Assembly: GCA_021810625.1 (NCBI GenBank)
Contig: JAJZIJ010000016.1
Location: 1 to 58,316, forward strand
DNA from: Acidobacteriota bacterium
GTDB taxonomy: Bacteria > Acidobacteriota > Terriglobia > Terriglobales > Acidobacteriaceae
Reading direction: 5' to 3'
Length of the DNA stretch: 58,316 nucleotides
Part shown: positions 38,657-47,187 of the stretch, in pieces
Layout: every line of letters begins with the position of its first letter
Position numbering within the stretch: the stretch's first letter is position 1
Made by a program: the position numbers and the translations under genes
The notes under the pieces: model-generated
What the model saw: the letters and a program-made list of their open reading frames with translations, nothing else
Told to the model about the DNA's origin: nothing
Databases searched by the model: none

Positions 38657-40288
38657 TCAGCGCAGATGCGGTTCATGCGGCACTGCGGGCGGCAAAGCGG
38701 GGCAGGGCGACGCTGTGGTCGAAGAGAGGATCGAAATGGTCTGGGCAACCGCCAGATTGCGTGCCCGGCAGGGCAGCGCAACATAGCGCGGCCTGGGGCC
38801 GAAGGGATTGGCCACATCGCTGCCCGGAACGATGCCAACGATGGGATAGAGGGTTCGCCAATTGGCAGGCAGCCAGGAAGCAGCGTCGATCTCCTTTTGT
38901 GGCGCGCGGTCGAACACGATGGCATTCGGGGACTCGTGTTCCATCGCCTGTCGGATTTCGCGCAGCAGTGGGCGATTGGCGGCAGGATGGCCAGGGCGCA
39001 GCGCGTCATGGATCGCGGCCTCGTCGGGATGTGGAAGCTTGCCAGCCAGCACCGCTTCATAGGGATGGGCCGGAATCCATACATCGCCGGGAAACAGGCG
39101 CAGCCAGTCCACAAATTGCTGCTGCGAAGCGTGTACCTCCGATGAAGGCACGGAAAGTTTGGGCGAGTAAAGTTGGCTGGCAAGCTGAGTGCAGACAGCC
39201 AGCAGCAACAACGTTATCCCAGCGCGGGCGCTTGCGGTGGAAGATTCGCGCAGCCAGCCCAGCAATCGCGCAAACGCCACGCCGAAGGCCACAGCCAGCA
39301 CCGCATAGAGGGGCATGGCCGTGTTGAACGTCGCCTGCGCATGGGCGATCAAAAACCAGCAAAGCAGCAGGAGCGATCCTCCTGCCAGCAGATAAAATCG
39401 CGCGCGCGGGCCGCTCCAATGCACGTTGGTCAGCAATAAAGCCGCGGCGATCACCACCAGCGCCACGCCGAACGGAGCGAATAGATTGACGGAAGGAAAG
39501 AATACCGTCGGGTGCAGGCGCAGGTCGGAGTTGGCAAGGGGCACGGTGAAAACGTAATAGCCGAACCAGTCGTGGGTCGAGCGATTCAGCCATGTCGCGC
39601 TGCCAAAGCTGGCGAAAAGGAATGTTCCCACGCCAGCCAGCACGCGACGGGGCCGTTTCCAGTCAAAACAGAGAACGATCAGCGCGACGGGCGCAATGGT
39701 TTGCTTAGCCAGAAAGGCCAGCGTCCATGCCAGCGCAGCCAGTACCGGATGCAGCTTGCGCGTGGCCAGCAGAGCCAGCAGCACCAGCAGGACGTAGAAC
39801 GAATCCACGCGGCCCAAGTCAAACCAATGTCGCGTGACGGGATAAGCGGCGGCGTACAGGCCCATTCCGGCCAGCGCCGCAAGACGATTTTTCGTCTCGG
39901 TTGCGACGAGCGCGTAAATGACGGCCAAACAGCCAAGCGTGCTGAGAATAGAGACCAACCGCAGCGCGAGAAATCCAGGGCCGAAGAGCTTGGCAACGAA
40001 TCCGGCAACGTAAAAATACGCCGGGGAGTACATGTAGGGAATGAAGCTGAAATTCGGCTGCGCATAGAGCGGCAGACCATGCGCGACGCGGGCCACGGCC
40101 AGCGCCATTGCGCCTTCATGCTGCTCCAGTGGAAAAGGATAGCGGAGCCGCCGCAGGCTGGTGATGAGAAAAAGCAGAATCATCCCCAGAGCCAGCAGCG
40201 CTACAAGAATCATCAGAGGCCGATGAACGCGCTGCGAGAGAGGAGTGTTGGAAGGCTGCTGCGGCTCCGTGGGGATGTTCGGATTCAT
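38657..40288 (-). CDS. Polytopic GT-C type glycosyltransferase-like membrane protein
   Basis: A 543-aa integral membrane protein with about ten hydrophobic helices and a soluble C-terminal portion, resembling ArnT/PMT or DUF2029-type polyprenyl-phosphate-sugar transferases. The first periplasmic loop carries an acidic EQHEGAMALAVARVAHGLPL and a PYMYSPAYFYVAG motif typical of this class. HWFDLGRVDSFYVLL follows. ATG 40288 was chosen because upstream in-frame sequence overlaps the UvrC-like gene and lacks hydrophobic character. The sugar donor and acceptor are unknown. Proximity to rpe is probably incidental. Confidence 0.75.
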   Translation of the reverse strand: MNPNIPTEPQQPSNTPLSQRVHRPLMILVALLALGMILLFLITSLRRLRYPFPLEQHEGAMALAVARVAHGLPLYAQPNFSFIPYMYSPAYFYVAGFVAKLFGPGFLALRLVSILSTLGCLAVIYALVATETKNRLAALAGMGLYAAAYPVTRHWFDLGRVDSFYVLLVLLALLATRKLHPVLAALAWTLAFLAKQTIAPVALIVLCFDWKRPRRVLAGVGTFLFASFGSATWLNRSTHDWFGYYVFTVPLANSDLRLHPTVFFPSVNLFAPFGVALVVIAAALLLTNVHWSGPRARFYLLAGGSLLLLCWFLIAHAQATFNTAMPLYAVLAVAFGVAFARLLGWLRESSTASARAGITLLLLAVCTQLASQLYSPKLSVPSSEVHASQQQFVDWLRLFPGDVWIPAHPYEAVLAGKLPHPDEAAIHDALRPGHPAANRPLLREIRQAMEHESPNAIVFDRAPQKEIDAASWLPANWRTLYPIVGIVPGSDVANPFGPRPRYVALPCRARNLAVAQTISILSSTTASPCPALPPAVPHEPHLR

Positions 40289-40311
40289 CCGCAACAGTAT
40301 CGCACGCGGAG

Positions 40312-41664
40312 TCAAGGGAGTATTGGAATTGTGGCGGCCTCCGCATCCTCTGGATTCCTGGCTCCGCGAGCCACACGCGAGATGCCGCGCAGGATTTTTG
40401 GCAACGGAAAATCGCTGCTGGCATCGCGAAAGAAGATTTCTCCCGTTCGTTTGGCGGCAGGTCGATAATACCAACGGGCCAGCAGCGCCAGATGATCCGC
40501 AATGCGGTCGGAGTGCGGTCGGCTCGCAGACGCCTGCATCTCCAGTTGCCTCAGAAGGTCGCGCAAGCGGTCTTCCAGCAGGCCGCGCGCGGCTTTGGGA
40601 GCCGCAGTTTCGCTTGCCTGCAACGGCGTGGGCATCTGGGCGACAGGATGTGCGAACAGGGAACTCGACCCCGATTGTTCGTTGGGATGCGCCATGCCCT
40701 GCACGGAATAGAGCGCTGGCCCATAGAACATTCCAGCGCGGATGAGAAAGACCGCGACGTGCGCGGCATGGCCAGTAGAAGACATGTCGGGGGCGGACAT
40801 CTCGTGCATGGAGAGCGCTGCCTGGCTCGCATAGAAAGCCGGTTGCAAAATCACGGCATCCAGTTGCGCCAGCGGATGCACGAGCGGCGCGGCCTGCTGC
40901 GCGATGGCCTTTACCTTCTGGATGCGCGCGTGCAACTGCGCGGCCCGTTCAAAGTCAAGCGCGGCGGAGGCGGCGTTGCGATCCTGCTCCAGCGCGGTCA
41001 ACAGCGATGCGCCGCGCGTGGCGAAGTAGGCGCGGACGGCTTCGGACTCCTCGGCGTAGCGCGCCTCGGTGCAGCCCAGAAAGCAGGGGGCCAGGCACAT
41101 CTTCATCTCGGAATAAATGCAGCCGGGAAAGGCAGGATCGGGATGCAGATCGTCGGTGCAGCGGCGCAGAAAAAATAAATTGAGTGAGTCGTCGAGAAAG
41201 CGCTCGGCAGCCACACGCGACGGAAACGGGCCAAAGGTGTGTTCGAGGGCGCGCAGCGCAACGCGATTTGTCGCGTAGACGCGGGGATGGGCATTCTCCC
41301 AGGCCATGCGCAGTAGTGCGGGTGGACGCAGATGGAGCCGCTTGCGGACACGATCCCCGAAGGCGTGCCGCGTCGCGGTGTAGAGCAGCAGCGCGGTTTC
41401 CAGATCGGAGCCAGTTTCGGTATAGGAAATCCTGCTTACTCGGCCCAGAAGGTTGAGTCGTTTGGAGGCTGTGGTATCTGGCGACAGCAATCGCTTGAGG
41501 CGGCGGCGCAGATTGGCCGTCTTGGTGATGTAGGGTTCGTCGTCAACCTTATCCGAAGGCCCATGCAGCGCGAAGACGGCGGCGCTGGCGGGCAGTTGCT
41601 GCCAGAGCGCATGCCAGTCGGCTGCATCATCGTCTGTCGGAATGAGAATCGAATGCGCGAACAC
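40312..41664 (-). CDS. Degenerate UvrC/Cho-like protein
   Basis: A 450-aa protein aligned with the N-terminal half of excinuclease subunit UvrC. A GIY-YIG-like region (residues 27-105) precedes a Cys cluster (C169, C182, C190, C194, C198, as in UvrC C..PC) and a UVR-like helix pair ALDFERAAQLHARIQKVKAI. The C-terminal RNase H and helix-hairpin-helix domains are absent, as in Cho. The usual YVGKA is replaced by YITKT, and the metal-binding Glu of the LLLE motif reads LLLY, so nuclease activity is doubtful. GTG start at 41664. It lies between the FmdB-type and glycosyltransferase genes. Confidence 0.75.
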   Translation of the reverse strand: MFAHSILIPTDDDAADWHALWQQLPASAAVFALHGPSDKVDDEPYITKTANLRRRLKRLLSPDTTASKRLNLLGRVSRISYTETGSDLETALLLYTATRHAFGDRVRKRLHLRPPALLRMAWENAHPRVYATNRVALRALEHTFGPFPSRVAAERFLDDSLNLFFLRRCTDDLHPDPAFPGCIYSEMKMCLAPCFLGCTEARYAEESEAVRAYFATRGASLLTALEQDRNAASAALDFERAAQLHARIQKVKAIAQQAAPLVHPLAQLDAVILQPAFYASQAALSMHEMSAPDMSSTGHAAHVAVFLIRAGMFYGPALYSVQGMAHPNEQSGSSSLFAHPVAQMPTPLQASETAAPKAARGLLEDRLRDLLRQLEMQASASRPHSDRIADHLALLARWYYRPAAKRTGEIFFRDASSDFPLPKILRGISRVARGARNPEDAEAATIPILP

Positions 41665-41694
41665 AGAGTGATTGTAGCCAATGTCATCGACGAG

Positions 41695-42087
41695 TCATTC
41701 TGAAGAAGAACTGGACGATGCGGGCGTGGAAGAAGACGACGTGCCAGACGAAGTCGATGCAGAAGGCGCATCCGAAGAGGAACTCGGCGCGGAGGCCGAA
41801 GCGCTTCCGCCAGAATCTTTGCTCGATTCCGATTTGCCGGAATCTGCTTTTCCTGTGTCCGAAGATTTCGCCTCGCTGCCGCTATTCGTCGCTGGCGATT
41901 TTGCGCCAGACTTGGCGTAATCATTCACATACCAGCCCGCGCCTTTGAACTGGATGGCAGGCGCGGTGATGACACGCTCCAGCGCGCCGCCGCAATGCGG
42001 GCAAATTGTTTCCTGGGCATCGCTGAAGCGCTGAATTTTTTCCAGGTGGCGATGGCATTGCGTGCATTCATATTCGTACAACGGCAT
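41695..42087 (-). CDS. FmdB-type zinc-ribbon protein with Ser-rich tail
   Basis: A 130-aa protein. Residues 1-45 form the small FmdB regulatory-type zinc ribbon (MPLYEYECTQCH, then CPHCGGALERV) followed by FKGAGWYVNDYAK, as in most members. The remaining 70 residues are almost entirely Ser, Ala, Lys, Gly and Thr, a low-complexity tail. Function is unknown. Family members are small zinc proteins sometimes linked to amidase regulation. The 30-bp gap to the UvrC-like gene suggests co-transcription. Confidence 0.85.
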   Translation of the reverse strand: MPLYEYECTQCHRHLEKIQRFSDAQETICPHCGGALERVITAPAIQFKGAGWYVNDYAKSGAKSPATNSGSEAKSSDTGKADSGKSESSKDSGGSASASAPSSSSDAPSASTSSGTSSSSTPASSSSSSE

Positions 42088-42126
42088 GGAACAACCTCAA
42101 TCAAAATCTTGTCAGAGAAATCGTTC

Positions 42127-42163
42127 CGCGCTGCGCGGCACGTCCAGCCAGCCTCGCAGCGCG
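42127..42163 (-). terminator. Possible terminator after serA
   Basis: CGCGCTGCG (42127-42135) and CGCAGCGCG (42155-42163) form a perfect 9-bp GC-rich stem with a 19-nt loop, 13 bp after the serA stop. Only a weak T-rich stretch follows on the minus strand (ATTTCTC), so termination efficiency is uncertain. Confidence 0.4.
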
Positions 42164-42176
42164 CAGTCTTCCCGTG

Positions 42177-43796
42177 CTACTTCAGTTTGACCAGGCCCAC
42201 GCGCAGCACGGCATCCACAGATTTGAGCGCCGTGATTGCCTGAGCGATGCCAGCGTGGTTGTCATCGGCATCAATCTGGATGACGGCCATTGCCTCACCC
42301 CTGGCTTTGCCACGGTTGGCATCGGGGCGTCCCAGGGTAAAGTTGGCAATGTTGATTTTGTGCTCGCCCAGAATGGTGCCAATGCGACCAATCACGCCGG
42401 GGATATCCTTGTTGCGCAGAAAGAGCAGCGTACCGTGCAGCGGAGCTTCAATGTCGATATCCTCCATCGAAAGCAGTCGCGGCGACGTGCCGTGCAGCAC
42501 CGTCGCGCTGGCCGTTAGATCGCCGCTGGCGCTGTGCAGCGTCAGCTTCAGTACATTGGCTGCGCCTCCGGTGACGGCCTCTTTCTTTTCCTCGTGGACG
42601 CGAATGCCGCGCTCGGCGGCAATGGAGGCTGCGTTGATGCGGTTCACCTGCTCGGAGGGCGAAAGCACGCCACAGAGTGCCGCATTGCGCAGCAACTCCG
42701 TCCGCATGGAGGCCAAGCGCCCGCTGTAGACAATCTCAATGCTTTCGACAGGCTGCGCCTTCGCGGAACCCGCAGCAATCTGCACCAACAGGCTGCCCAG
42801 ACTCTCAGCCATGCCGATGTAGGGAGCAATCTCGGTGTACTCCTCATGCGAGAGCGAGGCCACGTTGACGGCATTCTGCACCACGCCCAGCTTCAGATAT
42901 GCCTTGACCTGCTCGGCAATCTGCACGCCGACGGCCTCCTGCGCCTCCGCCGTGGAACCGGCAATGTGCGGGGTTAGAATCACGTTGTCGAGGCCGAAGA
43001 AGGCAGAATCTTTGAGTGGTTCCTTCTGGAAAACATCGAGTGCCGCGCCGCCAATGTGGCCGGAGCGCAGCGCCTCCGCCAGAGCCACTTCGTCGATCAA
43101 TTCGCCGCGCGCGCAGTTGACGATGCGCGCGCCCTTCTTCATGGTGGCCAAAGTTTTCGCGTTGATGAGTCCTTCGGTCTGCGGGGTCAGGCCGACATGC
43201 AGCGTCAGGTAATCGGCCACGCGCAGCACCTCATCTACAGGAGCGAGCCGCACGCCGTTCTCGCGCGCGATGGCGGCGTTGACGAATGGATCGTGGCCGA
43301 CCAGTTCCATGCCAAAGGCGCGGGCGCGACGGGCCACTTCAAGCCCCACGCGACCCAGTCCCACGATACCCAGCGTCTTGCCGCGCAGCTCCACGCCTTG
43401 TAGCGATTTCTTCTCCCACTTGCCAGCATGCATGGTGGCATTGGCGCGCGGAATCATGCGGGCCAGCGCGACCATCAGGCTGAGGGTTAATTCGGCGACG
43501 GCCACGGCGTTGGCGCCGGGCGTGTTCATCACCACGATGCCGCGTCGCGTTGCCGCCTCGGCGTCAATGTTGTCCACGCCCACTCCGGCGCGTCCGATCA
43601 CGCGCAGCTTGGGCGCGGCATCGAGCAGCGCGGCATCCACCTGCACGGCGGAGCGAACGACCAGCGCGTCAGCGTCGGCCAGTTCTGCGGCCAGATTCTT
43701 GGTGATCTGGTCATGCGTAACCACGCGCCAGCCAGGTTCGCTGGCAAACACGGCCACAGTGGCTGGGGAGACCTTCTCGGCAAGAACAATTTTCAT
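42177..43796 (-). CDS. serA: D-3-phosphoglycerate dehydrogenase
   Basis: SerA (539 aa), first enzyme of the phosphorylated serine pathway, oxidising 3-phosphoglycerate with NAD. The protein is the long type: a Rossmann domain with LGIVGLGRVGLEVARRARAF, an NCARGELIDEVAL segment and an LTPHIAGSTAEAQ catalytic region. These are followed by an intervening allosteric domain (about 320-450) and a C-terminal ACT domain (DIPGVIGRIGTILGEHKINI). It directly follows a class V aminotransferase that probably performs the next step (27-bp gap). Confidence 0.97.
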   Translation of the reverse strand: MKIVLAEKVSPATVAVFASEPGWRVVTHDQITKNLAAELADADALVVRSAVQVDAALLDAAPKLRVIGRAGVGVDNIDAEAATRRGIVVMNTPGANAVAVAELTLSLMVALARMIPRANATMHAGKWEKKSLQGVELRGKTLGIVGLGRVGLEVARRARAFGMELVGHDPFVNAAIARENGVRLAPVDEVLRVADYLTLHVGLTPQTEGLINAKTLATMKKGARIVNCARGELIDEVALAEALRSGHIGGAALDVFQKEPLKDSAFFGLDNVILTPHIAGSTAEAQEAVGVQIAEQVKAYLKLGVVQNAVNVASLSHEEYTEIAPYIGMAESLGSLLVQIAAGSAKAQPVESIEIVYSGRLASMRTELLRNAALCGVLSPSEQVNRINAASIAAERGIRVHEEKKEAVTGGAANVLKLTLHSASGDLTASATVLHGTSPRLLSMEDIDIEAPLHGTLLFLRNKDIPGVIGRIGTILGEHKINIANFTLGRPDANRGKARGEAMAVIQIDADDNHAGIAQAITALKSVDAVLRVGLVKLK

Positions 43797-43823
43797 TTGT
43801 GTTGGATCCTTTTTGTTCTTTGG

Positions 43824-45020
43824 CTACTGGCGAGTAGCGGTTAGCTGCTTCGTCCGCGCCGACAAAATTTGTTGCGCTGCGGCCAGCGCCGCGCCCAGCT
43901 TGAAGCCCGGCGTTTTTAGCGTGTCGTGCGCCACTTGTTCCAGCGCGCCAATCACCGCCAGCGTGTCCAGCGGATCAAAATAACCCAGATGCGCCACGCG
44001 GAATATCCGACCCTTCATTTCGCCCTGTCCGTTGGTCAGCGTCAAGGCAAAGCGCGTCTTCATTTCTTTTACGATTACGCCGGAGTCCACGCCTTCCGGC
44101 GGCAGAATTGCCGTCACCGCAGCCGCAGGCGCATCGGGAGCGAAGAGGCGCAATCCCATCGCAGGCAGCGCGGCGCGGGTCATGGCCGCGCAGGTCTCGG
44201 CATTGTCAATCAACGTGTCGCGCCCGATGGCCAGATCGCCGCCAGCCTGCCCGGCGATGTAGTCAAAGGCCGCGCCCAGCGCAGCAATCAGCGCCACGGC
44301 GGGCGTGTAGGCCGATTCGCCATTGGCGGCGGATTTGCGTTCGCGGCGCAGGTCAAAGTAGTAGCGCGGATTTTTGGTTGTTTCCATGCGCTGCCATGCC
44401 CGCTCGCTTACCGACAGATACGCCAGGCCCGGCGGAATCATCACCGCCTTTTGTGAGCCGCCGATGACGACATCCAATCCCCATTCGTCGATCTCCAGGT
44501 GCGTGGTGCCCAGTCCGGTAATGGCATCGACCACCAGTAGCGCCTCGCTCTTCGCCGAACGCAGCAACTCGGCCACGGCAGCCACATCGTGGCGCGCGCC
44601 GGTCGATGTCTCCGTCGCCTGCATGTAGACAGCGCGGGTGTCGGGCTTCAGCGCGGCGCGAACCGCATCCAGCGCAAATGTCTGGCCGTAGGGCGCAGTG
44701 ACGACATCCACCTGGCAGCCAAAAGCCTTGGTCAGCGCCGTCCAGCGCTCGCCAAACTTGCCAGCGGTCAGCACCAGCACGCGGTCGCCCGGTGAGGTCA
44801 AATTTGACACAGAGGCTTCCATTGCGCCGGTGCCAGAGGCGGCCATCAGGATCACATCGTTCTTGGAGCCAATAAAGGCGCGCAACTGGCCGAGCACGCG
44901 CTGGTACATCGCGCGAAACTCCGGCGTGCGATGGTGAATGTCCGCGGCGGCCATGGCGAACTGCGCGGCGGGCAACAAAGGCGTAGGTCCGGGAGTGAAG
45001 ATGCGTGTTTTACGAAACAT
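43824..45020 (-). CDS. Class V aminotransferase, probable serine-pathway enzyme
   Basis: A 398-aa PLP enzyme of the alanine-glyoxylate/serine-pyruvate aminotransferase group. Visible features are FTPGPTPLLP at the N-terminus, ASGTGAMEASVSN (PLP phosphate region), VVDAITGLGTTHLEID with the PLP-binding Asp, and the Schiff-base lysine K191 in GGSQKAVM. Its position immediately upstream of serA suggests that it serves as the phosphohydroxypyruvate or serine aminotransferase (inference). A minus-strand TAGAAT (45032-45027) ends 6 nt before the ATG and no ribosome-binding site is seen, so initiation may be leaderless. Confidence 0.9.
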   Translation of the reverse strand: MFRKTRIFTPGPTPLLPAAQFAMAAADIHHRTPEFRAMYQRVLGQLRAFIGSKNDVILMAASGTGAMEASVSNLTSPGDRVLVLTAGKFGERWTALTKAFGCQVDVVTAPYGQTFALDAVRAALKPDTRAVYMQATETSTGARHDVAAVAELLRSAKSEALLVVDAITGLGTTHLEIDEWGLDVVIGGSQKAVMIPPGLAYLSVSERAWQRMETTKNPRYYFDLRRERKSAANGESAYTPAVALIAALGAAFDYIAGQAGGDLAIGRDTLIDNAETCAAMTRAALPAMGLRLFAPDAPAAAVTAILPPEGVDSGVIVKEMKTRFALTLTNGQGEMKGRIFRVAHLGYFDPLDTLAVIGALEQVAHDTLKTPGFKLGAALAAAQQILSARTKQLTATRQ

Positions 45021-45060
45021 GCTTTTATTCTAAAGGGAGTGGGCCGCGCGAGTCGCCCCT

Positions 45061-45066
45061 TATACT
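45061..45066 (+). promoter_or_regulatory. -10 element upstream of the YqeY gene
   Basis: TATACT at 45061-45066 lies 38 bp before the ATG at 45105, divergent from the aminotransferase gene. No clear -35 box is present at 16-18 bp. Confidence 0.3.
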
Positions 45067-45104
45067 GAAAGGATGGTCGTCGGATATCGCGGAAGGGGAA
45101 AAGA

Positions 45105-45569
45105 ATGACGTTGGTCGAACGGGTGCATCAGGATATGATCGCTGCCATGAAGGCGCGCGATGAGGCGCGGCTCTCCACGCTGCGCATGATGAAGACGGCG
45201 CTGAAGAATAAGGAGATTGAGAAGCGCGCCCCACTCACCGATGCCGAGGCCGTGCAGATTCTGGCTACGCAGATCAAGCAGCGGCGCGAGTCGATGGAGC
45301 AGTTCACCCAGGGCAATCGCCCGGAACTGGCCGCCAAGGAAGCCGCTGAGATTCCCATCATCGAACACTACATGCCCAAGGTGGCTGACGAGGCGCAGAT
45401 TCGCGCGCTGGCGCAGGCGGTGGTTGCGGAGATTGCTGCCTCTGGTGCCAGGCCGACGGCCAAAGACATGGGCGGCGTGATGAAGGCCGTCCAGTCCAGG
45501 CTGCAAGCAGCCGATCTGCGCGCCGACGGCAAACAGGTCAGCGAAATCGTCCGCGCCGCGCTGGTGTAG
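45105..45569 (+). CDS. GatB/YqeY-domain protein
   Basis: A 154-aa protein matching the YqeY family along its length: MTLVERVHQDMIAAMKARDE, TLRMMKTALKNKEIEK, then QRRESMEQFTQGNRPELAAK with EIPIIEHYMP. It ends in a C-terminal helical GatB-like domain (KDMGGVMKAVQSRL). The helical fold is shared with the tRNA-binding tail of GatB. The role is uncertain, with a link to tRNA or translation proposed. AAGGGG precedes the ATG. Confidence 0.93.
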   Translation: MTLVERVHQDMIAAMKARDEARLSTLRMMKTALKNKEIEKRAPLTDAEAVQILATQIKQRRESMEQFTQGNRPELAAKEAAEIPIIEHYMPKVADEAQIRALAQAVVAEIAASGARPTAKDMGGVMKAVQSRLQAADLRADGKQVSEIVRAALV

Positions 45570-45602
45570 TTGCGTCGGCATACAAGAGTATGAAGAGTCT
45601 TC

Positions 45603-45724
45603 GGGTGCCCCATCCTTGGCGTAGCCAAGGGTGGGATCAAGAGCCTGCATCAGAGAAGATGTACGTGGAATGAACGGACTTGCCCATCCCGTCCTTCGCA
45701 AAAACCGCGAAGGATGGGGCACCC
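45603..45724. repeat. Inverted-repeat element with two internal hairpins
   Basis: GGGTGCCCCATCCTT (45603-45617) is perfectly repeated in inverse at 45710-45724. Within it, CCCATCCTTGGC-GTA-GCCAAGGGTGGG (45609-45635) forms one hairpin and CCTTCGC (from 45692) pairs with GCGAAGG (to 45713) as a second. The first hairpin matches the design of the one at 16441. No coding content. It looks like a MITE or REP-type element. Confidence 0.7.
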
Positions 45725-45763
45725 GGCGGTAAGATTTTGTTGTGGTGAATGAGGCCACTGACA

Positions 45764-46426
45764 ATGAACTTGACGAACCGACAATGGAGTCTCGAAGCGA
45801 AGGATCAAGATGGGAACGATATATCAGAACAAATCTCGGCTGAGTTTGAGGTAATCGTTCAGGCGACGCGCTTGGAACAAATCGCTCCGGGCCGGATCAG
45901 CCTGCTCTTCCTGTTAAGCTTCTTCGGTGCATACAAGGCCAGCAGAATTAACCCGTTCCAGGTCGCTCGCGAAATTGAGGCCTTAGAAAAGGGTGAGACG
46001 ACGGGATTGAAGCCGCCTATCCAGAACCGACACCCGCCCCTCAAGGGACTTTGGCACAAACACTACATGCAACCGGGCATGGCTTCGCTGGCGATCAACA
46101 TCCAGCATGGTTTAAAACAGTTCGGAATTCCTTACTTCGCCCAGAAGGTGCGCGAAGCCCAGGAAGCGGGCGAAAAGAGATATTCCACCATCGACGAAAT
46201 AGCGCCAATGGTGAACGACGCCGTTCAGGGAAATTGGCAGCGTCTTCGCGAGGCCGAACGGCTCACCGGCGAATGGATTGTTTTCGGGAAGCATGAAGGG
46301 CTGAACTACTACCTCACACTGGCGACGCACGACAAGGCAACACACGAGCACGAACGGCAGCTGATTGAAAATATCTGCTACCGCGAGTTCCCATTTCTGG
46401 AGGAGATTCTTCGCAATGGAGGCTGA
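45764..46426 (+). CDS. Unknown protein in accessory islet
   Basis: A 220-aa soluble protein that I do not assign to a family. Recognisable stretches are RQWSLEAKDQDGNDISEQIS, a short hydrophobic ISLLFLLSFFGAY (about 47-60), HPPLKGLWHKHYMQPGMASL and a C-terminal GEWIVFGKHEGLNYYLTLAT with DKATHEHERQL. ATG 45764 has GAGG nine bases upstream; an in-frame ATG lies at 45749. Less GC-rich than yqeY. It is bordered by an inverted-repeat element upstream and a large hairpin downstream, next to a toxin-antitoxin pair, so it is likely accessory. Confidence 0.65.
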   Translation: MNLTNRQWSLEAKDQDGNDISEQISAEFEVIVQATRLEQIAPGRISLLFLLSFFGAYKASRINPFQVAREIEALEKGETTGLKPPIQNRHPPLKGLWHKHYMQPGMASLAINIQHGLKQFGIPYFAQKVREAQEAGEKRYSTIDEIAPMVNDAVQGNWQRLREAERLTGEWIVFGKHEGLNYYLTLATHDKATHEHERQLIENICYREFPFLEEILRNGG

Positions 46427-46470
46427 GTAGTGACAGGTCAAGAGCCGTGAGGCTGCGCTTTAAATGAGGT

Positions 46471-46521
46471 GGGTTCTAGGAAGCAAAGCTCTTGGAAGGA
46501 AGAGCTTTGCTTCCTAGACCC
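46471..46521. repeat. Large perfect hairpin upstream of the toxin-antitoxin promoter
   Basis: TCTAGGAAGCAAAGCTCTT (46475-46493) is perfectly complementary to the 19 bases at 46500-46518 across a 6-nt GGAAGG loop. GGG and CCC extend the stem past one bulged base. There is no T-run, so it is not a standard terminator. It ends just 3 bp before the antitoxin -35 box. Confidence 0.75.
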
Positions 46522-46523
46522 CA

Positions 46524-46553
46524 TTGTCGAACCTTGGAGATGGTGTATATAAT
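46524..46553 (+). promoter_or_regulatory. Toxin-antitoxin promoter with overlapping inverted repeat
   Basis: TTGTCG (46524-46529) and a perfect TATAAT (46548-46553) are separated by 18 bp. The inverted repeat TATAA-TAAACG-TTATA (46548-46563) overlaps the -10, a good position for antitoxin autorepression (inference). GGGAGG at 46565-46570 serves the ATG at 46574. Confidence 0.65.
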
Positions 46554-46573
46554 AAACGTTATACGGGAGGAAT

Positions 46574-46801
46574 ATGCTCGCATTTAAGGTCACGACCGTT
46601 GGCTCATCGGCTGGATTCATTCTGACCAAGGAGGCCATGTCCCGCTTGAAGGTAAAGAAGGGGGACACGGTATTTCTGACAGAAGCTCCCGACGGCAGCT
46701 ATCGTCTTACGCCGTACAATCCTGACTTTGAACGCCAGATGCGCCTGGCTGAAGAGATCATGCAGGAAGATAGGGAAATCCTGCGGGCGCTGGCAAAATG
46801 A
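46574..46801 (+). CDS. AbrB/MazE-type antitoxin
   Basis: A 75-aa swapped-hairpin AbrB (SpoVT-AbrB) protein. The DNA-binding N-terminus FKVTTVGSSAGFILTKEAMS is followed by RLKVKKGDTVFLTEAPDGSY and a charged C-terminal helix (MRLAEEIMQEDREILRALAK) that would bind and neutralise the toxin. The stop codon overlaps the start of the Doc-like gene by 4 bp. The promoter-proximal inverted repeat is a candidate operator. Confidence 0.88.
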   Translation: MLAFKVTTVGSSAGFILTKEAMSRLKVKKGDTVFLTEAPDGSYRLTPYNPDFERQMRLAEEIMQEDREILRALAK

Positions 46802-47187
46802 AGCGATGGCGATGGCTGAGGTTGGATGTCCTCCATGCCGCGCATGATCGACAGTTGGCAGAGCATGGCGGCTTGGGGGGCGTGGGCGATGCGTCTGCAT
46901 TGGAGTCCGCGATGGCGCGTCCGCAACATCAGGCAGCGTATGGCAAGCCGGATGCAGCATCTTTGGCAGCGGCGTATGCTTACGGACTTGTCCGCAATCA
47001 CGGCTTTGTCGATGGCAACAAACGCACAGCCTGGGTCATGGCGCGCTTGTTTCTTGTGGAGCATGGATATCGCTTGCAATTCGATCCGCCGGATGCCATT
47101 CGCATGATGGAAGCCATCGCAGCGGGCACGCTCACAGAAGATCAAATCGCCGCATGGTTCCGCCAGCGAATCCAGAAATCCTCCTGA
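46798..47187 (+). CDS. Doc-type Fic-domain toxin
   Basis: A 129-aa death-on-curing (Fic fold) toxin. The active motif HGFVDGNKRT (68-77) fits HxFx(D/N)xNKR, and the upstream LDVLHAAHDRQLAEHGG is typical of Doc. Doc of phage P1 phosphorylates elongation factor EF-Tu and is blocked by its antitoxin; by analogy this toxin should stop translation. The ATG overlaps the antitoxin stop (ATGA). The catalytic His, Asn, Lys and Arg are all intact, so the module is probably functional. Confidence 0.9.
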   Translation: MKRWRWLRLDVLHAAHDRQLAEHGGLGGVGDASALESAMARPQHQAAYGKPDAASLAAAYAYGLVRNHGFVDGNKRTAWVMARLFLVEHGYRLQFDPPDAIRMMEAIAAGTLTEDQIAAWFRQRIQKSS

